64,000 nt of DNA from Nitrospirota bacterium. Its GTDB lineage: Bacteria > Nitrospirota > Thermodesulfovibrionia > Thermodesulfovibrionales > Dissulfurispiraceae. Position 1 is the first letter of the stretch; each line of letters opens with the position of its first letter. This document shows, piece by piece, positions 58,844 through 64,000 of the stretch. The stretch is from positions 74,229-138,228 of the forward strand of contig JAJYXI010000002.1 in NCBI GenBank assembly GCA_021791055.1, read 5' to 3'. Below the pieces are notes generated by a model, which did not search any database, was not told the DNA's origin, and was given only the letters and a program-made list of their open reading frames with translations. A program made the position numbers and the translations under genes.

Positions 58844-60028
58844 TCAATACATCAGCCTCTTCTGAACGCTTATTTTGCATGTGTTCAAAATATCCGCAAT
58901 CTTCTCCCCTGCACGGCCGTCGCCGTATAAATGGTTGCCTGGGTATTTTCCATGGGCAATCTGTTTTTTTATCGCATCTCTTATCTCATCCCTGCTGTAA
59001 TTCACATCTATTACATTTTCTCCCCTTTCCCTGTGGTTCTGCCTTGTGCCTATGTTCACCACCGGCACGCCGAGATATGCGGATTCCCTGATGCCGCTGC
59101 TCGTGTTGCCTACCAGAACAGCCGAGTTGTTTATCAGCTTCGCATAGTCCTCGAAGGCAAAGTTCTTGAAGAAGTGTATGTGCCTGGGCTGGTATTTCTC
59201 CCTGAACATTCTTATGCCCTTTGATATCTCGTCCGTTCCTGCATCCATATTCGGCCAGAGCCATAATGCAGGCATGTTTATATCATTGATAGCATGGAGG
59301 GTTTCCTGCACCTGAGCGCTTGCAGACTCGTATTCTGTCGTGACGGGATGCTGGGATACGACGATATAATTATTCTTTGCAACCGGAACCAAAGCGCCCA
59401 CTCCAGCATATTTTTCGAACACATCGAAATCGAGGTCAAGGCTCAAATCTCTTATGAGGTCGATTGTCGGGGAGCCTACTACATAGACATTTCCTGGATC
59501 CTCTCCCATCTTTATTACACGCTCTGCGCTTTTTTGAGTTGCGACAAAATGGATATGCGAGAGTTTTGTGATCGCATGCCTTATGGATTCGTCTATGGAG
59601 CCTGAGAGCTCTCCACCCTCAAGATGGGCAACAGGAATGTTCATATAGCTTGCTGCCACTGCAACGGCAAGGGCTTCAAATCTATCGGCAATTGCCATTA
59701 CAATATCAGGACGAAGGTTTTCAAAGACCGTTGAGAGCTCAACAACGGCAAGGCCTGTGGATTTCGCCATTGTTATGGGCTTGCCGCCCTCGACGAGAAA
59801 GTGCACCATCTCGCTTATCTCAAAGCCATCGGCTTCAATGATATTTATTGGATTGCCGAATTTATGGAGAATAACAGCGCCGCCCACAACAAGCTGCAAT
59901 TCGCAGTTATGGTGTTTTTTTACCTCTTTCATAATTGATTTCATTTTCGCATAATTACCGCGTACTGTTAACACAATACATATTTTCCTTCTCATATCGC
60001 TCCTGCCTTCTCCTCTGTCTATTGCCAT
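58844..60028 (-). CDS. UDP-N-acetylglucosamine 2-epimerase (hydrolysing), NeuC/LegG-like
   Basis: ICIVLTVRGNYAKMKSIMKEV; IADRFEALAVAVAASYMNIPVAHLEGGELSGSIDESIRHAITKLSHIHF. Confidence 0.92.
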   Translation of the reverse strand: MAIDRGEGRSDMRRKICIVLTVRGNYAKMKSIMKEVKKHHNCELQLVVGGAVILHKFGNPINIIEADGFEISEMVHFLVEGGKPITMAKSTGLAVVELSTVFENLRPDIVMAIADRFEALAVAVAASYMNIPVAHLEGGELSGSIDESIRHAITKLSHIHFVATQKSAERVIKMGEDPGNVYVVGSPTIDLIRDLSLDLDFDVFEKYAGVGALVPVAKNNYIVVSQHPVTTEYESASAQVQETLHAINDINMPALWLWPNMDAGTDEISKGIRMFREKYQPRHIHFFKNFAFEDYAKLINNSAVLVGNTSSGIRESAYLGVPVVNIGTRQNHRERGENVIDVNYSRDEIRDAIKKQIAHGKYPGNHLYGDGRAGEKIADILNTCKISVQKRLMY

Positions 60029-61182
60029 TTTGCCCTGCCGGGCAGTATTATGTCCTGCCTTATATTCTTTTTATTCTCCATCACAATCTCCATCATCTCT
60101 GTAAGAACCTTTTCTGTAAGATAATTGGGCTGAAGACCGAGGCTCAACAGATTGGTATTCTTCGCATTATAATAATGCTCCTCTGCCTCTTTCCTTGGAT
60201 TTGGATAATTTTTTATGGTTACATCAATTCCGAGGTTTTTGGCAGCAGCCTTAACCTTTTCAGCAAGCTCATTGACGCTGAATATCTCTGTAAACTGATT
60301 CATCACCCTGAACTCGCCTTTATTGGCAGGGTTTTGAACTGCAAGCCTTACGCATTGGAGCGTATCGACTATATCTAAAAATCCCCTTTTCTGCCCTCCT
60401 TTTCCGTAAACAGTCAGGGGAATTTCAACCACTGCCTGTGTGATAAATCTGTTTAATACCGTACCCCAGAACTCATCATAATGGAAGTGAGGCATGAGGC
60501 GGTTTTTTTTGTCCATTCTGCTTTCGTCTGTCTCGATTCCATAAACAGGCCCCTGATTTAAGTCAGTAACCCTAAGCCCCCACATCCTTACTCCGAGATA
60601 AAGCATGTCGCTGTCCTGAACCTTGCTCAGATGGTAAAATGAGCCGGGAAGCTTCGGGAATGGCAGCCTGTCCTTTCTTCCGCCTTTTTCAATTTCCATG
60701 AAGCCTTCTTCTATATCAATATTCGGTGTCCCGTATTCTCCCATCGTGCCTAACTTTATGAGATGAATATCGGGATTAATTGTCTTAATAGCCCACATAA
60801 CGGCCAGTGTGGCTCTGAGGTTATTCTGTATTGTCTCCCATGAGGTATTATGGTTGAGCATGGAATAAGGCGCAGACGGTATCTCCCCATAATGTATTAT
60901 TGTATCCGGCCCAAATTCCTTTACTACCTTGAAAAGGAAATCCTGCTCTCCTATATCACCGACATAAACCTTGATATCATGCCCTGTCAGCCCCTTCCAT
61001 ATGTTTGCCCTTTCTTCGAGGTTAGGGCAATCAATCAATGGTGTTATGCCGAGTTTATTGAATATCCATCTCTTGAGATAATTATCCAATACCGCAACGC
61101 TATAGCCAAGATTTGAGAGATTCATTGCAGTAGGCCATCCGAGATAACCATCACCGCCGAGTATAAGCACCTTGCCTTTCAT
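60019..61182 (-). CDS. UDP-sulfoquinovose synthase-like NAD-dependent epimerase (SqdB/SQD1 family)
   Basis: GYLGWPTAMNLSNLGYSVAVLDNY; IKLGTMGEYGTPNIDIEEGFM; FYHLSKVQDSDM; DLNQGPVYGIETDE; VYGKGGQKRGFLDIVDTLQCVRLAVQNPANKGEFRVMNQFTE. Confidence 0.88.
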   Translation of the reverse strand: MKGKVLILGGDGYLGWPTAMNLSNLGYSVAVLDNYLKRWIFNKLGITPLIDCPNLEERANIWKGLTGHDIKVYVGDIGEQDFLFKVVKEFGPDTIIHYGEIPSAPYSMLNHNTSWETIQNNLRATLAVMWAIKTINPDIHLIKLGTMGEYGTPNIDIEEGFMEIEKGGRKDRLPFPKLPGSFYHLSKVQDSDMLYLGVRMWGLRVTDLNQGPVYGIETDESRMDKKNRLMPHFHYDEFWGTVLNRFITQAVVEIPLTVYGKGGQKRGFLDIVDTLQCVRLAVQNPANKGEFRVMNQFTEIFSVNELAEKVKAAAKNLGIDVTIKNYPNPRKEAEEHYYNAKNTNLLSLGLQPNYLTEKVLTEMMEIVMENKKNIRQDIILPGRAKWQ

Positions 61183-61184
61183 AT

Positions 61185-62297
61185 TTAACAGACTTCCTCC
61201 ATTAATCTATGTTTGAGAATATATGATTTTAGATCTTCCCTGCTCATAAAAGGCTCATCGGAAGATATATATGGATTTTTCAGTGTTTTTGAAACTATCC
61301 CTTCATAGGTATAATCGACTTTGTACAAATCACGGAATGCAGGGAATATGACGAATAATTTTTCCAGTTCCATGGCCCTGCCCATCTCTTCGAGAGACAT
61401 AAGCTCTTCGTAAAGTTTTTCGCCGGGCTTTTTCCCTATCTCCACAATCTTTATGTTTTCTGGCTTATGCCCGTACATCGGCGATAGGATCTCTATCATA
61501 ACATCTGCAAGGTCAGCAATCCTGATTACAGGCATTTTTGTTACAAGAACTTCACCGCCCTTCGCTATTAATGCTGACTCAATTACAAGTCCAACTGCCT
61601 CGTCAATGGTCATTACAAACCTCGTCATTCTGCTGTCTGTCAGCGTAATAGGACCGCCGTTTTTAATCTGCTTTTTGAATATGGGTACAACCGAGCCCCT
61701 CGAACCCAATACATTTCCAAACCGTGTGCTCGAAAAAATAGTCTTTTTGTCATAGCGTATTGTATTCGCAGCAGTAATAAGTTTTTCAGCCATCAATTTA
61801 GAGGTCCCCATGACATTTGTTGGGTTCACAGCCTTGTCACTGCTTGTAAAAATAACCTTTCCTACATCATTCAGTAGTGCCGCTTCTATGATATTCTGGG
61901 TCCCGTTTATATTTGTCTGCACAACATCGAAGGGATTGAATTCAGACAGAATCACATGCTTGAATGCTGCTGTGTGAAAAATTACATCCACGCCCCTTGT
62001 TATCTTAATCAGCTTATCCCTGTCCCGTATATCGCCAAGGAAAAATACAGCCCTTTGGTCTCCGCGGTACTCATCTGTGAGATAAAAGAGCTCTGTCTCA
62101 TTATTGTCAAAAACCCTTATTTCTTCTACATCGGACAGCAGCAGTTGCTTAAGCAGCACCTTGCCGACAGTCCCTGCCCCGCCTGTAATCAGAACACTCT
62201 TTATTCCGTTATTAGAAATATCCTGCATCTTATCGAAAACCCCATTTAGACATAGACTTAAGGTAAGCAATAAGCATACCATTGGGCATAAAAACAT
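61185..62297 (-). CDS. UDP-N-acetylglucosamine 4,6-dehydratase-like (PseB/LegB/CapD family)
   Basis: SVLITGGAGTVGKVLLKQLLLSDVEEIRVFDNNETELFYL; IFTSSDKAVNPTNVMGTSKLMAEKLI; FGNVLGSRGSVVPIF. Confidence 0.92.
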   Translation of the reverse strand: MFLCPMVCLLLTLSLCLNGVFDKMQDISNNGIKSVLITGGAGTVGKVLLKQLLLSDVEEIRVFDNNETELFYLTDEYRGDQRAVFFLGDIRDRDKLIKITRGVDVIFHTAAFKHVILSEFNPFDVVQTNINGTQNIIEAALLNDVGKVIFTSSDKAVNPTNVMGTSKLMAEKLITAANTIRYDKKTIFSSTRFGNVLGSRGSVVPIFKKQIKNGGPITLTDSRMTRFVMTIDEAVGLVIESALIAKGGEVLVTKMPVIRIADLADVMIEILSPMYGHKPENIKIVEIGKKPGEKLYEELMSLEEMGRAMELEKLFVIFPAFRDLYKVDYTYEGIVSKTLKNPYISSDEPFMSREDLKSYILKHRLMEEVC

Positions 62298-62456
62298 AAG
62301 CCTTTGAAATACAAAACATATTTTTTATAGAGCGCACTTTCTGAGGAGCATTTTTGACATTCCCAAGGATGTCATGTCATAAAATTGACTCTATTTTGTT
62401 ATCGGATTTTTGATGACGAAACTTTAAAATCGGTGATGATTGAAGAGAAAAACAAG

Positions 62457-62528
62457 AGCCGGGAAAGGGATTCGAACCCTCGACCTGCTGATTACGAATC
62501 AGCTGCACTACCACTGTGCTATCCCGGC
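62457..62528 (-). tRNA. tRNA-Thr (CGT)
   Basis: GCCGGGA TA GCAC AGTGGTA GTGC A GCTGA TTCGTAA TCAGC AGGTC GAGGG TTCGAAT CCCTT TCCCGGC T cloverleaf; anticodon CGT. Confidence 0.93.
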
Positions 62529-62604
62529 AAACTTATTGATAAATCAGCAATCGTAATTACCAGACCAGTATTGTAGCACATCAACGTCATAAAATCGTAA
62601 TAAC

Positions 62605-63669
62605 TCACCCTGAAAACGCCTCTTTTTTGGCATCATTTCCAGCGGAGAAATTATCCAGGATTTTTACGTGATGTCTTAAGCTCTCCGGATAGTGGTGAGC
62701 ATAGCGCTGAGTCGTTTTAATGTCCTTATGCCCTAAAAGTTTAGCCACCGAGTAAAGGTCTACGCCTGCCTGAACAAGTCGTGTTGCAAAGGTATGTCTG
62801 AGATCATGGAACCGGAAGTTTTTAACCTCCGCTTTTTTTAAGGCAAGGTGAAAAGATTTGACGAGGTTTCTAAATTTCATACTCCTGCCCTGAGTGGTAA
62901 AAACGTGCCCGGACATACTCATAACCTTGCCCTTAGCTTTCAATAGCTCGACAACGGTCTGATTCATGGGAATAGTCCTCGGTTCTTTATTCTTGGTTTT
63001 GGTGATGATTATTGTTTTCCTGAAAAGGTCTATATTTTCCCATTTCAGATTAAGGATCTCTCCCTGCCTCATTCCCGCATGGAGGGCAATAGTTATTACC
63101 TCTGTTAGCTGTCCATCGAGGAGTCCGGCGGCAGTTCTCATAAGGCTATCTTCTTCTTCCTGTGATAGCCACCTCAAGACTTTGTTATTTTCCGGCTCCC
63201 TCTGAACCTTGATACAGGGATTTTCTTTGCACCATTCCCATTGTTTCCATGCAAGGTTAAAGGCTTTTGACAGGGTAGAAAAATCTCTGTTGCATGTAGC
63301 AATAGAAACACCGCCGTCGTGCCGCATCTGCATATACTCTGCTATGGTCTTCGGAGTAATACTCGCAAGCGTCATTCCACCAAAATACCGCTGTAATTGA
63401 TTGATTGAATTTTTGTACATCCTCTGTGTTGACGGCTCTCGTTTCGGCGCGTGTTCCCTCATAAACTTTTCCATCATCTCGTCAAACGTCCTGTTTCTCG
63501 CCTCGTCAATCTCAAACCACTTACCCTCTACAACTTGAGTCTTGACCTTTGCTAAAATATTTTCTGCAAGCCTTTTGTCGGCAGTGCCGGTTGACCGCTG
63601 GTACTGCCTTTTATTTACGCTGAATGACATCCACCATATAGGTGAATCCTTACGCCTGTAAAGTCCCAT
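62605..63669 (-). CDS. Tyrosine-type site-specific integrase
   Basis: HAGMRQGEILNLKWENID; FHDLRHTFATRLVQAGVDLYSVAKLLGHKDIKTTQRYAHH (R-H-R-H-Y). Confidence 0.95.
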   Translation of the reverse strand: MGLYRRKDSPIWWMSFSVNKRQYQRSTGTADKRLAENILAKVKTQVVEGKWFEIDEARNRTFDEMMEKFMREHAPKREPSTQRMYKNSINQLQRYFGGMTLASITPKTIAEYMQMRHDGGVSIATCNRDFSTLSKAFNLAWKQWEWCKENPCIKVQREPENNKVLRWLSQEEEDSLMRTAAGLLDGQLTEVITIALHAGMRQGEILNLKWENIDLFRKTIIITKTKNKEPRTIPMNQTVVELLKAKGKVMSMSGHVFTTQGRSMKFRNLVKSFHLALKKAEVKNFRFHDLRHTFATRLVQAGVDLYSVAKLLGHKDIKTTQRYAHHYPESLRHHVKILDNFSAGNDAKKEAFSG

Positions 63670-63883
63670 AAATTAACTATCCTCCTTTCTTGTCTTTAAA
63701 AGACGGGACCCAACAAGGCTTGAAAATACCGTTTCAATTTTAGCATATTTCAGCCTTGCTGGTTATTCTGATAGATATTACTTCTATATTTCGGCATCAT
63801 TTACCGCAAGGCAATATTGCGATTGGAAAGAATCTCAATTTTGAAGTGAAAGTCTCATTGAGATTTCACTTCCGTTGGTAGTG

Positions 63884-64000
63884 TCAAGATTTATGTGTAA
63901 ATTCTTTTAAGGGTTTTCTTCCCCATGTATCATTCAAGTGGCTCATAACAGCATAGACTATCCTTTCAATGCTTTCAGTGTTATTGAAGCAACTCATCGG
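63884..64000 (-). mobile_element. C-terminal fragment of a transposase-like ORF (SCFNNTESIERIVYAVMSHLNDTWGRKPLKEFTHKS*), IS256-like, cut by the right window edge
   Basis: Manual translation; resembles IS256-type C-termini (SIERI-YA---LN--W--KPLKEFTQ) from memory; flanked by an inverted repeat at about 63844-63871. Confidence 0.45.

Overview
This 64 kb window looks like chromosomal DNA from a motile Gram-negative bacterium; the lineage is not proven from sequence alone (Nitrospirae-like gene content is only an impression). Left part (about 0.9-22.3 kb): obg, rpmA, rplU, nadA, tRNA-Val, scpB, bioB and ilvD, plus a minor type IV pilin operon (GspH/FimT, PilV, PilW, PilX, PilY1) with a PilS/PilR-like sigma54 two-component pair. 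Right part (about 62.3 down to 22.3 kb): one almost uninterrupted minus-strand array. It contains a large flagellin-glycosylation-type island with nonulosonic-acid genes, a UDP-sulfoquinovose synthase-like gene, two AsnB-type amidotransferases, two radical SAM proteins, a GT41-like glycosyltransferase and several methyltransferases, followed by fliC-flaG-fliD-fliS and two motAB pairs. tRNA-Thr and a tyrosine integrase lie at the right edge. Most notable observations: (1) a DsbC/DsbG-like gene, split in the ORF track, has an in-frame TGA exactly at the first Cys of the active site (TDPD-U-PYC) followed by a good bacterial SECIS-like hairpin, making it a strong selenoprotein candidate that also has a CxxCH motif; (2) four octamer-periodic hairpins (ATGRGTNN repeats folding onto NNACYCAT repeats) in flagellar intergenic regions; (3) heptamer and octamer arrays and an identical 53-bp palindromic element inserted in frame inside coding sequences, the latter read in opposite orientations in two genes; (4) an A7 frameshift in a glycosylation-locus methyltransferase; (5) tandem CRP/FNR-like operators between a DUF1858 gene and a heme-copper-oxidase-like gene.
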